From: an uncultured Faecalibacterium sp.
Lineage (GTDB): Bacteria; Bacillota; Clostridia; Oscillospirales; Ruminococcaceae
Assembly (NCBI GenBank): GCA_934540955.1
Contig: CAKTCY010000021.1
Location: forward strand, 1 to 29,310
DNA: 29,310 nt
Direction: 5' to 3'
In this document: positions 8,253-18,120 of the stretch, in pieces
How the letters are laid out: each line of letters starts with the position of its first letter
Position numbering within the stretch: position 1 is the first letter of the stretch
The notes under the pieces: generated by a model
The model's database searches: none
What the model was told of the DNA's origin: nothing
What the model saw: the letters and a program-made list of their open reading frames with translations, nothing else
Program-made: the position numbers and the translations under genes

Positions 8253-11200
8253 ATGGAAAACTTTACAGAGCAGAAAACCACCCTTGGTCTGTACGACCCA
8301 CAGTTCGAGCACGATGCCTGCGGCATCGGCGCTGTGGTGGACATCAAGGGACGTAAAAGCCACCAGACGGTGGACGATGCACTGTCCATCGTGGAGCGGC
8401 TGGAGCACCGCGCCGGTAAGGACGCCGAGGGCAAGACCGGCGACGGCGTGGGCATCCTGCTGCAAATCAGCCACAAGTTCTTCTCCAAGGTCGCCGAGGA
8501 GCTGAACATTCGGCTGGGCAACGAGCGGGAGTACGGCGTGGGTATGTTCTTCTTCCCCCAGAGCGAGCACCTGCGGGCGCAGGCCATGAAGCTGTTCGAG
8601 GTGGTCACCCGCAAGGAGGGGCTGGAGTTTCTGGCATGGCGCGAGGTGCCCGTAGACCCCGATGCCGTGGGTCAGAAGGCCCGGGACTGTATGCCCGCCA
8701 TCTGGCAGTGCTTCATCAAAAAGCCTGCCAAGGTAAGCAAGGGCATCGAGTTTGACCGCCGCCTGTACATCGTGCGCCGCGTGTTTGAGCAGGCCAGCAA
8801 CGGCACCTATGTGCCCAGCCTGTCCAGCCGCACCATCGTGTATAAGGGTATGTTCCTCGTGCACGACCTGCGCCGCTTCTATGCCGATCTGCAGGACCCG
8901 GATTATGAATCCGCCATCGGTATGGTGCACAGCCGCTTTTCTACCAACACCAACCCCAGCTGGATGCGTGCACACCCCAACCGCTTCATCCTGCACAACG
9001 GCGAGATTAACACCATCAAGGGCAACACCGACGCCATGCTGGCGCGGGAGGAGAGCATCTCCAGCCCCATTCTGCAGGACGACATGAACAAGATCCTGCC
9101 CATCATCAACACCTCCGGCTCGGACTCCGCCATGCTGGATAACGCGCTTGAGTTCATGGTGATGAACGGTATGGATCTGCCGCTGGCCGTGATGATCACC
9201 ATTCCCGAGCCGTGGGAGAACAACAAGAACATCAGCCAGAAAAAGCGGGATTTCTACCAGTACTACGCCACCATGCTGGAGCCCTGGGACGGCCCCGCCG
9301 CCATCCTGTTCTCGGACGGCGATGTGATGGGTGCGGTGCTGGACCGCAACGGTCTGCGCCCCAGCCGCTACTACATCACCAAGGACGGCCGCATGATCCT
9401 GTCCTCTGAGGTAGGCGTGCTGGAATGCGACCCGGAGAACATTCTGGTCAAGGAGCGCCTGCGCCCCGGCAAGATGCTGCTGGTGGATACCGTCAAGGGC
9501 GAAGTGGTGGACGACGAGAAGCTGAAGGAGCTTTACGCCAGCCGCGAGCCCTACGGCGAGTGGATCGACCGCAATCTGGTGCAGCTGAGCGGGCTGAAGA
9601 TCCCTAACGTGAAGGTGGAGAGCTACACCGGCGAACAGCTGACCCGGCTGCAGAAGGTGTTCGGCTACAAGTACGAGGACGTGAACACCATGATCCTTGC
9701 CATGGCGCGGGCGGGCGCAGAGCCCTCCGGTGCCATGGGTACCGACACCCCGCTTGCTGTGCTCAGCAGCCAGCATCCCCCGCTGTTCAACTACTTCAAG
9801 CAGCGGTTTGCACAGGTGACGAACCCCCCTATTGACGCCATCCGGGAAAAGGTGGTCACCTCCACCAGCGTTTACATCGGTGCCCACGGCAACCTGCTGG
9901 AGGATAAGCCCGAGAACTGCAAGGTGCTCAAGGTGCACAACCCCATCCTGACCAACACCGACCTGTTGAAGATCAAGTACATGAACGTGCCGGGCTTCAA
10001 GGTGGCTACGGTGTCCATCAACTACTACAAGAACACCAGTCTGGAAAAGGCCATCGACCGGGTATTTTTGGAGGTCGACCGCGCCTACAAGGAGGGTGCA
10101 AACATCATCATCCTGTCCGACCGTGACGTGGATGAATACCATGTGACCATCCCCAGCCTGCTGGCGGTTTCGGCAGTGTCCCAGTACCTCATCCGCACCA
10201 AAAAGAGCACCGCACTGGCACTGATTTTGGAGAGCGCCGAGCCCCGGGAGGTGCACCACTTTGCCACCCTGCTGGGCTACGGTGCCTGCGCCATCAACCC
10301 CTATCTGGCACACGAGACCATCGGCCAGCTGATCGACGAGGGTCTGCTGGACAAGGACTACTACGCCGCCGTGCAGGACTACGACAACGCCATCCTCAGC
10401 GGCATTGTGAAGATCGCCTCCAAGATGGGCATTTCCACCATCCAGAGCTACCAGAGCAGCCAGATCTTTGAGGCTGTGGGCATCTCGAAGGAGGTCATCG
10501 ACAAATACTTTACCGGCACGGTGAGCCGTGTGGGCGGTGTGAGCATGGCAGACATTCAGGCCGATGTGGAGGCGCTGCACAACGCCGCCTTTGACCCGCT
10601 GGGACTGGATATCAACATGGAGCTGGCCGACAGCGGTGCCCACAAGTTCCGCAGCGGCAAGGAAGAGCACCTGTTCAACCCTCAGACCATCCACCTGTTC
10701 CAGAAGGCCTGCCGCACCGGCGATTACGACACCTTCAAGCAGTTCACCCAGACGGTGGACAACATGGGTGCCGAGGGCGTGCATCTGCGCAGCCTGCTGG
10801 ACTTCAACTACGCCGCAGACGGCGGCATCCCGCTGGAGGAGGTAGAGCCGGTCTCCAGCATCGTCAAGCGGTTCAAGGGCGCTGCCATGAGCTACGGCGC
10901 ACTGAGCAGCGAAGCACACGAGACCATTGCCATCGCCCTGAACCGTCTGGGCGGCCGCAGCAATACCGGCGAGGGCGGCGAGCCCGAGGAGCGCTACCAC
11001 AGCGAGAGCAATTCTAAGATCAAGCAGGTAGCCTCTGCCCGCTTTGGCGTGACCAGCAAGTATCTGGTCAGCGCCGAGGAGATCCAGATCAAGCTGGCAC
11101 AGGGCGCAAAGCCCGGCGAGGGCGGCAACCTGCCCGGTGCCAAGGTGTATCCGTGGATCGCCAAGACCCGCCACAGCACCACCGGCGTGGGGCTGATCTC

Positions 11201-12788
11201 TCCCCCGCCCCACCACGATATCTACTCCATCGAGGATCTGGCAGAGCTGATCTACGATTTGAAAAACGCCAACCGCAACGCCAACATCAACGTCAAGCTG
11301 GTCAGCGAGGCCGGTGTCGGCACCATTGCTGCCGGTGTTGCCAAGGGCGGCGCACAGGTCATTCTGGTGTCCGGCTATGACGGCGGCACCGGTGCTGCAC
11401 CCCGCACCTCCATCAAGCACGCCGGTCTGCCTTGGGAGCTGGGCATCGCCGAGACCCACCAGACCCTGATCATGAACGGTCTGCGCACCCGCGTGCGCAT
11501 TGAGAGCGACTCCAAGCTGCTGTCCGGCCGGGATGTGGCCATCAGCTGCATGCTGGGCGCAGAGGAGTTCGGCTTCGGCACTACCCTGCTGATGGCCGAG
11601 GGCTGCGTGATGATGCGTGTGTGCAATCTGGACACCTGCCCCATGGGCATCTGCACCCAGAACCCCGAGCTGCGCAAGAACTTCCGCGGCAAGCCGGAGT
11701 ACATCATCAACTACCTCACCTTTGTGGCCGAGGAGCTGCGGGAGTACATGGCAAAGCTGGGCGTGCGCACCGTGGACGAGCTGGTGGGCCGCACCGACCT
11801 GCTGCGGGTCAAGCCCGCTGCTCCGGGCAGCCGCGCAGCGGAGTTGGATCTGGACTGCATCCTGCACAACCCTGCCATTGCAAACAGCAATGTCCACTTC
11901 ATCAAGGAGGACAGCTACGACTTCCATCTGGAAAACACGCTGGACATGAAGGTGCTGATGAAGAGGTTCAAGCTGGGCAGCAAGGCTCCCCAGAGCGTCA
12001 GCCTGGATGTTTCCAACGTGGACCGCGCCTTTGGTGCCATCTTTGGCAGCGAGATCACCCGCAAATACGGCAACGACCTGCCGGACGATGTGTACACCGT
12101 GCACTGCAACGGTGCAGGCGGCCAGAGCTTTGGTGCCTTTATCCCCAACGGCCTGACGCTGGAGCTGGTGGGCGACTGCAACGACTACATGGGCAAAGGC
12201 CTTTCCGGCGGCAAGATCGTCGTGCGCCCGCCGCAGGGCATCGACTTCAAGCCCGAGGAGAACATCATCACCGGCAATGTGGCGCTGTACGGTGCTACCA
12301 GCGGCAAGGCGTTCATCTCCGGTGTGGCCGGTGAGCGCTTCTGCGTGCGCAACAGCGGCGCTACCGCCGTTGTGGAGGGCGTGGGCGACCACGGCTGTGA
12401 GTACATGACCGGCGGCACCGTGGTGGTGCTGGGACAGACCGGCAAGAACTTTGCGGCCGGTATGACCGGCGGCATTGCCTATGTGCTGGACGAGAACTGG
12501 GACTTCTACCAGCGCGTGAACAAGGAGACTGTCAGCCTTGAGCCGGTGGAGCACAAGTACGATGTTGCCACCCTGAAGGAGCTGATCCGCGCCCATGTGG
12601 AGGCCACCGGCTCTCCGCGCGGCAAAGAAATTCTGGACAATTTCAGTGCGTTCCTGCCCAAATTCAAAAAGGTGCTGCCTTACGATTACGACCGGATGCT
12701 GCGGGTCATCGCCTCGGTAGAGGAGCGTGGTCTGGACGGCGAGCAGGCACAGATCGAAGCATTCTATGCAGTGCAGAAGCATAAGTAA
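8253..12788 (+). CDS. gltB: Glutamate synthase (GOGAT) large subunit
   Basis: 1511 residues from ATG 8253, near the usual ~1500. It converts glutamine and 2-oxoglutarate to two glutamates with electrons from GltD. The class II amidotransferase domain begins at Cys23 (DACGIG); the preceding 22 residues are the expected cleaved propeptide. The FMN synthase domain lies around 850-1200 and holds the 3Fe-4S cysteines C1118, C1124 and C1129 with the spacing of known GltS. The GXGXG helix domain is C-terminal (~1290-1430). An in-frame ATG at 8241 (MGKT) is an alternative start; I prefer 8253 because AAAAAGG is then upstream at about 12 nt, but spacing is loose in both cases. It is named gltA in Bacillus. 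No TTA, CTA or TCA codon is used. Confidence 0.96.
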   Translation: MENFTEQKTTLGLYDPQFEHDACGIGAVVDIKGRKSHQTVDDALSIVERLEHRAGKDAEGKTGDGVGILLQISHKFFSKVAEELNIRLGNEREYGVGMFFFPQSEHLRAQAMKLFEVVTRKEGLEFLAWREVPVDPDAVGQKARDCMPAIWQCFIKKPAKVSKGIEFDRRLYIVRRVFEQASNGTYVPSLSSRTIVYKGMFLVHDLRRFYADLQDPDYESAIGMVHSRFSTNTNPSWMRAHPNRFILHNGEINTIKGNTDAMLAREESISSPILQDDMNKILPIINTSGSDSAMLDNALEFMVMNGMDLPLAVMITIPEPWENNKNISQKKRDFYQYYATMLEPWDGPAAILFSDGDVMGAVLDRNGLRPSRYYITKDGRMILSSEVGVLECDPENILVKERLRPGKMLLVDTVKGEVVDDEKLKELYASREPYGEWIDRNLVQLSGLKIPNVKVESYTGEQLTRLQKVFGYKYEDVNTMILAMARAGAEPSGAMGTDTPLAVLSSQHPPLFNYFKQRFAQVTNPPIDAIREKVVTSTSVYIGAHGNLLEDKPENCKVLKVHNPILTNTDLLKIKYMNVPGFKVATVSINYYKNTSLEKAIDRVFLEVDRAYKEGANIIILSDRDVDEYHVTIPSLLAVSAVSQYLIRTKKSTALALILESAEPREVHHFATLLGYGACAINPYLAHETIGQLIDEGLLDKDYYAAVQDYDNAILSGIVKIASKMGISTIQSYQSSQIFEAVGISKEVIDKYFTGTVSRVGGVSMADIQADVEALHNAAFDPLGLDINMELADSGAHKFRSGKEEHLFNPQTIHLFQKACRTGDYDTFKQFTQTVDNMGAEGVHLRSLLDFNYAADGGIPLEEVEPVSSIVKRFKGAAMSYGALSSEAHETIAIALNRLGGRSNTGEGGEPEERYHSESNSKIKQVASARFGVTSKYLVSAEEIQIKLAQGAKPGEGGNLPGAKVYPWIAKTRHSTTGVGLISPPPHHDIYSIEDLAELIYDLKNANRNANINVKLVSEAGVGTIAAGVAKGGAQVILVSGYDGGTGAAPRTSIKHAGLPWELGIAETHQTLIMNGLRTRVRIESDSKLLSGRDVAISCMLGAEEFGFGTTLLMAEGCVMMRVCNLDTCPMGICTQNPELRKNFRGKPEYIINYLTFVAEELREYMAKLGVRTVDELVGRTDLLRVKPAAPGSRAAELDLDCILHNPAIANSNVHFIKEDSYDFHLENTLDMKVLMKRFKLGSKAPQSVSLDVSNVDRAFGAIFGSEITRKYGNDLPDDVYTVHCNGAGGQSFGAFIPNGLTLELVGDCNDYMGKGLSGGKIVVRPPQGIDFKPEENIITGNVALYGATSGKAFISGVAGERFCVRNSGATAVVEGVGDHGCEYMTGGTVVVLGQTGKNFAAGMTGGIAYVLDENWDFYQRVNKETVSLEPVEHKYDVATLKELIRAHVEATGSPRGKEILDNFSAFLPKFKKVLPYDYDRMLRVIASVEERGLDGEQAQIEAFYAVQKHK

Positions 12789-12802
12789 GGAGGGGCAGCA
12801 GC

Positions 12803-14281
12803 ATGGGTAAGACAACAGGATTTATGGATTATGCGCGTAAGACCAGCACGGACGTTGCGCCGCTGGAGCGCCTTGAAAATTTTAACGAGTTCCACATCTG
12901 GCTCTCGCGGGAGCAGCAGCAGACGCAGGCCGCCCGCTGCATGGACTGCGGCGTGCCCTTCTGTCAGGCGGGCATGATGATCGGCGGCATGGCCTCCGGC
13001 TGTCCGCTGAACAACCTCATCCCGGAGTGGAACGATCTGGTGTACCACGGCAAGTGGGAGCTTGCGCTCCACCGCCTGATGGCCACCAACCGCTTCCCGG
13101 AGTTTACCAGCCGGGTGTGCCCCGCCCTGTGTGAGGCCGCCTGCACCTGCGGGGATGTGACCGGCAACAGTGTCACCGTGCGCGAAAACGAGCACGCCAT
13201 CATCGAGACGGCCTACGCCAAGAACTGGCTGACCGCCACCCCGCCGCCGACCCGCACCGGCAAGAGCGTTGCCGTGGTGGGCAGCGGCCCTGCGGGGCTT
13301 TCGGTGGCCGAGTACCTGAACAAGCGCGGCCACGCCGTTACGGTGTTTGAGCGCGCCGACCGTGTAGGCGGCCTGCTGATGTACGGCATCCCCAACATGA
13401 AGCTGGACAAGGCGGTCATCGAGCGCCGGGTCAAGCTGATGCAGGCCGAGGGTGTTGAGTTCCGCACCGGCATGGATGTGGGCGGTGCGGTGCCCGCCGA
13501 GCAGCTGCTGGCAGATTTTGATGCCGTGGTGCTGTGCTGCGGCGCCAAAAAGCCCCGGGACTTGAACGTGCCCGGCCGGGACGCCAAGGGCGTGCATTTC
13601 GCGGTGGACTACCTGACCAGCGTGACCAAGAGCCTGCTGGACTCGGGCTTTGCAGACGGCAAGGCCATCAACGCAGCCGGTAAAAACGTGCTGGTCATTG
13701 GCGGCGGCGACACCGGCAACGACTGTCAGGGCACTGCCCTGCGGCAGGGCTGCACCGACCTGATGGCACTGGAAATGATGCCGCAGCCCCCTGCTGAGCG
13801 CACCGCCGCAAACCCGTGGCCGGAGTGGCCCCGGGTGCTGAAGGTGGATTACGGTCAGACCGAGTGCATTGCAAAGTTCGGCAAGGACCCGCGCGTGTAC
13901 CAGACCACCGTCAAGGAGTTTTTGAAGGATGACGCCGGCAACCTGACCGGTGCCGTCATCAGCTGCCTGAAGCCGGAGCGCGACCCCGAGACCGGCCGCA
14001 CCAGCATGGTGCCCACCGGCAAAGAATTTACCTACGACTGCCAGCTGGCATTTATTGCCGCAGGCTTTACCGGCTGCGAAAACTACACAGCCGATGCCTT
14101 TGGGGTGGAGCTGACCGCCCGGGGCAATGTAGCCGACCACAGCTTTAAGACCAACGTGGACAAGGTGTTCGTCTGCGGCGATATGCGCCGCGGCCAGAGC
14201 CTTGTGGTGTGGGGTCTGCGCGAGGGCCGCGATTGCGCCGCCGAGGTGGACCGCTGCCTGATGGGCTACACCAACCTTTAA
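12803..14281 (+). CDS. gltD: Glutamate synthase small subunit (NADPH, FAD, Fe-S)
   Basis: 492 residues, standard for GltD. It oxidises NADPH on FAD and passes electrons through two 4Fe-4S clusters to GltB. Cluster cysteines are visible at C46, C49, C54 and C67 and at C106, C110, C114 and C116. The FAD-binding motif VAVVGSGPAGLS starts near 156 and the NADPH fold VLVIGGGDTGND near 297. The gap to gltB is 14 nt and contains AAGGAGGGG 8 nt before the ATG, so the two are one operon with balanced translation. A strong terminator follows. Confidence 0.97.
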   Translation: MGKTTGFMDYARKTSTDVAPLERLENFNEFHIWLSREQQQTQAARCMDCGVPFCQAGMMIGGMASGCPLNNLIPEWNDLVYHGKWELALHRLMATNRFPEFTSRVCPALCEAACTCGDVTGNSVTVRENEHAIIETAYAKNWLTATPPPTRTGKSVAVVGSGPAGLSVAEYLNKRGHAVTVFERADRVGGLLMYGIPNMKLDKAVIERRVKLMQAEGVEFRTGMDVGGAVPAEQLLADFDAVVLCCGAKKPRDLNVPGRDAKGVHFAVDYLTSVTKSLLDSGFADGKAINAAGKNVLVIGGGDTGNDCQGTALRQGCTDLMALEMMPQPPAERTAANPWPEWPRVLKVDYGQTECIAKFGKDPRVYQTTVKEFLKDDAGNLTGAVISCLKPERDPETGRTSMVPTGKEFTYDCQLAFIAAGFTGCENYTADAFGVELTARGNVADHSFKTNVDKVFVCGDMRRGQSLVVWGLREGRDCAAEVDRCLMGYTNL

Positions 14282-14308
14282 TTTGCCATTCTCTTTCCTA
14301 TCCTAAAC

Positions 14309-14354
14309 AAGCAGAAGCGGGAGCCCGTTATAAGGCTCCCGCTTCTGCTTTTGT
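14309..14354. terminator. Long-stem terminator between gltD and the kinase-like gene
   Basis: A perfect 17-bp stem (14309-14325 with 14334-14350, 8-nt loop) is followed by TTTTGTTG on the plus strand. The genes on both sides end toward it. On the minus strand the T-run is short (GTTT), so termination is strongest for gltBD. Confidence 0.92.
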
Positions 14355-14364
14355 TGTATGCGGT

Positions 14365-16071
14365 TTAATCGGTATCGTATTCCGGCTCTGTGCTGCCCTC
14401 TGCAGGCGTTTCCGGGGTGGTAGGCTCGGTAGCGGCAGGCTCCTCCGGGGTGGCAGTGATCTGCACGCTGGGGTCTGCGGCGATATACACGGTGATCACC
14501 GTGCCCACCGTGACCATAGCGCCCTCTTCCTCGCTGGCGGAGACCACGCAGCCTGTGGCGTAGGAGCCATCGTTCACCACCATAAAGCAGCTGGCCACAA
14601 GCCCCCGGCTGCTCAGGATCTCAATGGCCTTATCCTGCGATGCACCGATGATCTTGGGCATCTCCACCTTCTCCGGGCCCTGACTGACCACGATCTGGAT
14701 CACCTCGCCGTTTTCCATCACCTCGCCGGCCTCCGGCTCCTGCCGGATGACCTGCCCGGAGGGCACGGTATCGCTGTACTCCAGCACCGCCCGGAACAGG
14801 TACATACTGGTGTACTCGCGGTTATTCTTGATCTGCTCGTAGTCGATGCCCACAAAGTTAGGTACAAGGCTCTGGGGCTTCATTTCCTCGCTGCTGGCCG
14901 CCTCCGAGCTCGGCTCCGAGACGGGCGTCTGCTCCTCCTTGCGGCTCACGATGCCCCACAGGGTGAGCAAAATCAAAATGGAAAGCAAGATCAGGATGCC
15001 CGCCAACAGCCCCTTCAAACTGAGCAGGTGCTCCCTGCCCTGCCCGCTCTGCTCTGCCCGCACCGGATGTATCGGGGTCTCCGGCTTCATGGTGCGGGTC
15101 AGCTCGGCGGTATATTCCTTGGAGGAAAGCGCCTGATACAGCTGCGGCACGGTCTGGATGCGCTCCATGACCTTGAGCCGCAGCCCCAGCTGCAGCACAT
15201 CGGAGACATAGGCCGGTACGGCAGGCTCTACGGTGCGTGCCCGTGGGTTAGAGTCCGACACTACGCGCTGGGCAGCGGGCATGGGTGCCTGCCCGCACAC
15301 CATGCGGTAAAAGACGGCGGCAAGGCTGTACTCGTCGGTGTAGCGCCCTTCAAACTCGGCGGTAGTGTACTGCTCCGGCGCGGAGTAGCCCTCGTACAGC
15401 TGCTCGTGCAGGCCGCTGCCTGCGGTGCGCAGACCCACAGTGGCGTACCCAGCCAAACGGCAGTGGCCATCCGCCATCACCCGGATATTCTCCGGGCAGA
15501 TGCCGCGGTGCACCAGCCCCGCCTTGTGCATGGCCGCCACGCCCTCAAACACCGGGCGCAGCATGGCACAGGCATCCTCTGCCCGCACCGGGGCGGGGCG
15601 GTTTTCCAGCCACTGCTCCAGCGGGGTGCCGCCTAGGTTTTCCAGCACCGCATACACGGTGTTGTTGGCCTCCACCACGTCCAGCACGGCCTCCAGACCG
15701 CTGGCGGGGGTAATGCGCTGGATGGCGCGGTACAGGTCTGCAAAGTCCATGCGTGTGGTCTTGAACAGCACCTCGCTCCCCTGCTTGGGGCGCAGGATGC
15801 AGTCCGCGCCCCGCTCCGCAGAAAGGGTGACGGGCAGATACTCCTTGATGGTCACCCGGAAGCCGCCCAGATTCTCCACGCCGCTGTACAGCACACCCTC
15901 GCCGTCCAGACTGCGCATCTCACCCACGGTGTAGCGCCCGGCCAGCACCGTGCCCACCGGCAGGCAGCCCGCCGGGTTGCATCCCTCTAAGATCTTCCCG
16001 CAATGGGGGCAGACGGTCGCCGCAGGCGGCAGCTCCCCAATGCAGAACGGACACAGGCGTTTTTGCTCCAT
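14365..16071 (-). CDS. Zinc-ribbon / kinase-fold / TM / two-PASTA protein, probable pseudokinase
   Basis: 568 residues. The order is: zinc ribbon with C7-x2-C10 and C21-x2-C24; Ser/Thr kinase fold (~41-320); one membrane helix (~352-373); Ser/Glu/Pro linker; PASTA repeats at ~401-467 and ~469-538; acidic Thr/Pro/Glu tail. The topology puts the kinase inside and PASTA outside, as in PknB/PrkC. K76 (VTIK), the catalytic-loop N195 and APE (YSAPEQY) are kept. The catalytic loop, however, reads HRGICPEN at 188-195, so the proton-acceptor Asp and the Lys are lost, and the DFG region reads LAGYA (206-210), so the metal-binding Asp is lost. ATP hydrolysis is therefore doubtful. PASTA suggests binding of peptidoglycan or muropeptide. 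Upstream is GGGGAG; the gene stands alone. Confidence 0.85.
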   Translation of the reverse strand: MEQKRLCPFCIGELPPAATVCPHCGKILEGCNPAGCLPVGTVLAGRYTVGEMRSLDGEGVLYSGVENLGGFRVTIKEYLPVTLSAERGADCILRPKQGSEVLFKTTRMDFADLYRAIQRITPASGLEAVLDVVEANNTVYAVLENLGGTPLEQWLENRPAPVRAEDACAMLRPVFEGVAAMHKAGLVHRGICPENIRVMADGHCRLAGYATVGLRTAGSGLHEQLYEGYSAPEQYTTAEFEGRYTDEYSLAAVFYRMVCGQAPMPAAQRVVSDSNPRARTVEPAVPAYVSDVLQLGLRLKVMERIQTVPQLYQALSSKEYTAELTRTMKPETPIHPVRAEQSGQGREHLLSLKGLLAGILILLSILILLTLWGIVSRKEEQTPVSEPSSEAASSEEMKPQSLVPNFVGIDYEQIKNNREYTSMYLFRAVLEYSDTVPSGQVIRQEPEAGEVMENGEVIQIVVSQGPEKVEMPKIIGASQDKAIEILSSRGLVASCFMVVNDGSYATGCVVSASEEEGAMVTVGTVITVYIAADPSVQITATPEEPAATEPTTPETPAEGSTEPEYDTD

Positions 16072-16106
16072 AGTGTTCTCTCCCCTTCCAAGCTTCTATA
16101 CTTTTT

Positions 16107-16135
16107 ATTGTATCATAGTGTTCCCCGCCGTGCAA
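16107..16135 (-). promoter_or_regulatory. Promoter of the kinase-like gene
   Basis: On the minus strand TTGCAC (16135-16130), a 17-nt spacer and TACAAT (16112-16107) predict a start about 30 nt upstream of the ATG at 16071. Confidence 0.7.
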
Positions 16136-16160
16136 GCTGTCCGCATTTTGGTGCACACGC

Positions 16161-16208
16161 AAAAAAGACCGGAGCCCGCAGCCCAAAGGGCTGACAGGCT
16201 TCGGTCTT
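16161..16208 (-). terminator. Terminator of the TRAP operon
   Basis: Read on the minus strand, AAGACCGAAGCC (16208-16197) pairs with GGCTCCGGTCTT (16176-16165) with one mismatch, with an inner CAGCCC/GGGCTG stem, and is followed by TTTTTT. It lies 33 nt after the dctM stop. Confidence 0.9.
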
Positions 16209-16240
16209 ATAGCTGCAAGGGGTTTTCCCTTATGCTGCGC

Positions 16241-17581
16241 TTAGTGGATGAACACAGGACCCAGCGGGTTTGCGATGGGGCTTACATAGCCGCCCAGCAG
16301 CTTGGGGATAGCAAGGCTGATGTCGGGGATGTAGGTCAGCAGCAGCAGTGCAATGAACATACACAGGTAGAACGGCAGGGTCGCCTTGACCACCTTCTCC
16401 ATGGGGCGCTTTGCAACGGCAGAGCCGATGAACAGAACTGCGCCGACGGGAGGAGTCAGCAGGCCGATGCCGCAGTTCAGAACCACGATGATACCGAACT
16501 GGATGGGATCGATGCCGATGGAGGTGGCGATGGGCAGCAGGATGGGGGTAGCGATCAGGATGATGGGAGCCATATCCATGATCATGCCCAGCACCAGCAG
16601 GATCAGGTCGATGAGCAGTGCAATCAGGTAGGGGTTATCGGTGAGGTCGGTAATGGCGGTTGCTGCCAGATCAGGAACGTGCAGCATGGTCAGGCAGTTG
16701 CCGAACACTGCAGAGGTAGCGATCAGGATCAGCACGATGGACAGAGTGTTGACGCACTCGTCCAGAGCGTGCCACACGCCCTTCCAGTCCAGACCCTTGT
16801 AGATGAACACAGAGACGAACAGGGAGTAGATAACGGCGATAGCAGCGGACTCGGTAGCGGTGAACACGCCGCCGACAACGCCGAACACCACGATGATAAC
16901 AGCGGCCAGTGCCCAGATGGAGGTACCCAACTGCTTGACAAAGGCCTTGATGCTGAACGGATCACCCTTGGGGTAGTTGCGCTTGACCGAGATGATGTAG
17001 GAGCCGATCATCAGCACGATGGCCAGCAGAGCGCCGGGCAGGTAGCCGGCCAGGAACAGGCTGCCCACGGAGATACCACCGGCGGTGGTAGCGTAGATGA
17101 CCATGTTATGGCTGGGAGGAACCAGCAGACCCTCGCAGGAGGAGGTGATGGTAACAGCGGTGGAGAAGTCTGCACCGTAGCCCTGATCCACCATCATGGG
17201 GATCATGATGGAGCCGATGGAGGCGGTATCGGCGGAGGCAGAGCCGGAAATGCCGCCGAAGAAGTAGGAAGCCACGATGTTGACCATGGCCATGCCGCCG
17301 CGCATCCAGCCAACGCAGGCGTCAGCCAGTGCGATCAGCTTTTCAGAGATGCCGCCGGAGCCCATGAGCACGCCCATGGTGATGAAGAACGGCACAGCCA
17401 TCAGGCTGAAGGAAGAGATGCCCTTGACCATCAGGCGGCAGACGTCGGTCAGTGCCTGACCCTGCACCAGCATGCACAGCACGCTGGAAAGACCAACGGC
17501 GTATGCAATGGGGAAGCGCAGGAAGATCATAACAAAGAAGCTGACAAGAAGGACAATGATCGCCAGTGTCTGAACTGTCAT
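16241..17581 (-). CDS. dctM: TRAP transporter large permease DctM
   Basis: 446 residues, about 12 membrane helices, typical length of DctM. It is the transport channel of a tripartite ATP-independent periplasmic transporter and uses an ion gradient to import organic acids. Family signatures include FLRFPIAYAVGLSS at the N-terminus, PFFITMGVLMGSGGIS and PPSHNMVIYATTAGGIS. It is separated from dctQ by a single base, and its AAGGAGG lies inside the end of dctQ, so translation is coupled. The substrate is not readable from the sequence, but the nearby uxuAB genes make a hexuronate likely. Confidence 0.95.
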   Translation of the reverse strand: MTVQTLAIIVLLVSFFVMIFLRFPIAYAVGLSSVLCMLVQGQALTDVCRLMVKGISSFSLMAVPFFITMGVLMGSGGISEKLIALADACVGWMRGGMAMVNIVASYFFGGISGSASADTASIGSIMIPMMVDQGYGADFSTAVTITSSCEGLLVPPSHNMVIYATTAGGISVGSLFLAGYLPGALLAIVLMIGSYIISVKRNYPKGDPFSIKAFVKQLGTSIWALAAVIIVVFGVVGGVFTATESAAIAVIYSLFVSVFIYKGLDWKGVWHALDECVNTLSIVLILIATSAVFGNCLTMLHVPDLAATAITDLTDNPYLIALLIDLILLVLGMIMDMAPIILIATPILLPIATSIGIDPIQFGIIVVLNCGIGLLTPPVGAVLFIGSAVAKRPMEKVVKATLPFYLCMFIALLLLTYIPDISLAIPKLLGGYVSPIANPLGPVFIH

Positions 17582-17582
17582 A

Positions 17583-18104
17583 TTACATTTCCTCCTTTAC
17601 AAAAAAGCTCTTGATATGGTTGTACAGAGACTCGATCTCGAAGATGATCATGGCAACACCGGCCAGCGGCACCGGGAAGTACATCCAGAAGCGGCTCAGC
17701 CAAGGCATAGAAACATAGAAGCCACGGCCGCCCAGCGTGGTGGCGTAGTTCCAGCCGATCACCATCATGACCACACCAAGGATCATCACAGCCACGTCGG
17801 CCAGAATGTCCAGCGCCTTGACCACTTTCTTGGGCAGGTACATATCAAAGGCAGTCATGCGGATGTGTGCGCCGCGGCGGATGGCCAGCGCAGCGCTCAG
17901 CACAGCCATGTAGCTCATGCAGGTCAGAACGACCTCCTCAGACCAGGAGGGGTCCGGGATAAAGGGGACGTAACGGCCAATGACCGACATCGTGGTAATG
18001 AGGATATCTGCGATCAGCAGGATCTTGCAGATGAACAGAACCACCTTGTAGGTAATGTCGTACGCCGGCCTGATCTTATCCAGAGTGGTAAAGATTTTCG
18101 GCAT
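17583..18104 (-). CDS. dctQ: TRAP transporter small permease DctQ
   Basis: 173 residues with four predicted membrane helices, the DctQ layout. It holds the family-typical stretch PDPSWSEEVVLTCMSYMAVLSAALAIRRG cut across residues ~52-80, in which the W-x-E-E motif marks DctQ proteins. It forms the membrane complex with DctM. GGAGGA lies 7 nt before the ATG. About 97 nt separate it from dctP, and that gap carries a strong hairpin. Confidence 0.92.
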   Translation of the reverse strand: MPKIFTTLDKIRPAYDITYKVVLFICKILLIADILITTMSVIGRYVPFIPDPSWSEEVVLTCMSYMAVLSAALAIRRGAHIRMTAFDMYLPKKVVKALDILADVAVMILGVVMMVIGWNYATTLGGRGFYVSMPWLSRFWMYFPVPLAGVAMIIFEIESLYNHIKSFFVKEEM

Positions 18105-18120
18105 AGAAATTCCTCCATAT

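Noticed and set aside
7929..12815. A 1628-codon antisense open frame across gltB
   Set aside because: It is in phase with gltB on the opposite strand and stays open only because gltB uses no TTA, CTA or TCA codons. Its composition (His-, Val-, Ala- and Gln-rich) fits no protein family.
12764..14140. A 458-codon antisense frame opposite gltD
   Set aside because: It is a shadow of gltD, whose cofactor motifs and ribosome-binding site are clear.
15950..17614. A 554-codon plus-strand open frame opposite dctM
   Set aside because: It is a low-complexity Asp/Gln/His/Gly-rich shadow of dctM, and also runs through the TRAP terminator and the kinase-gene promoter.
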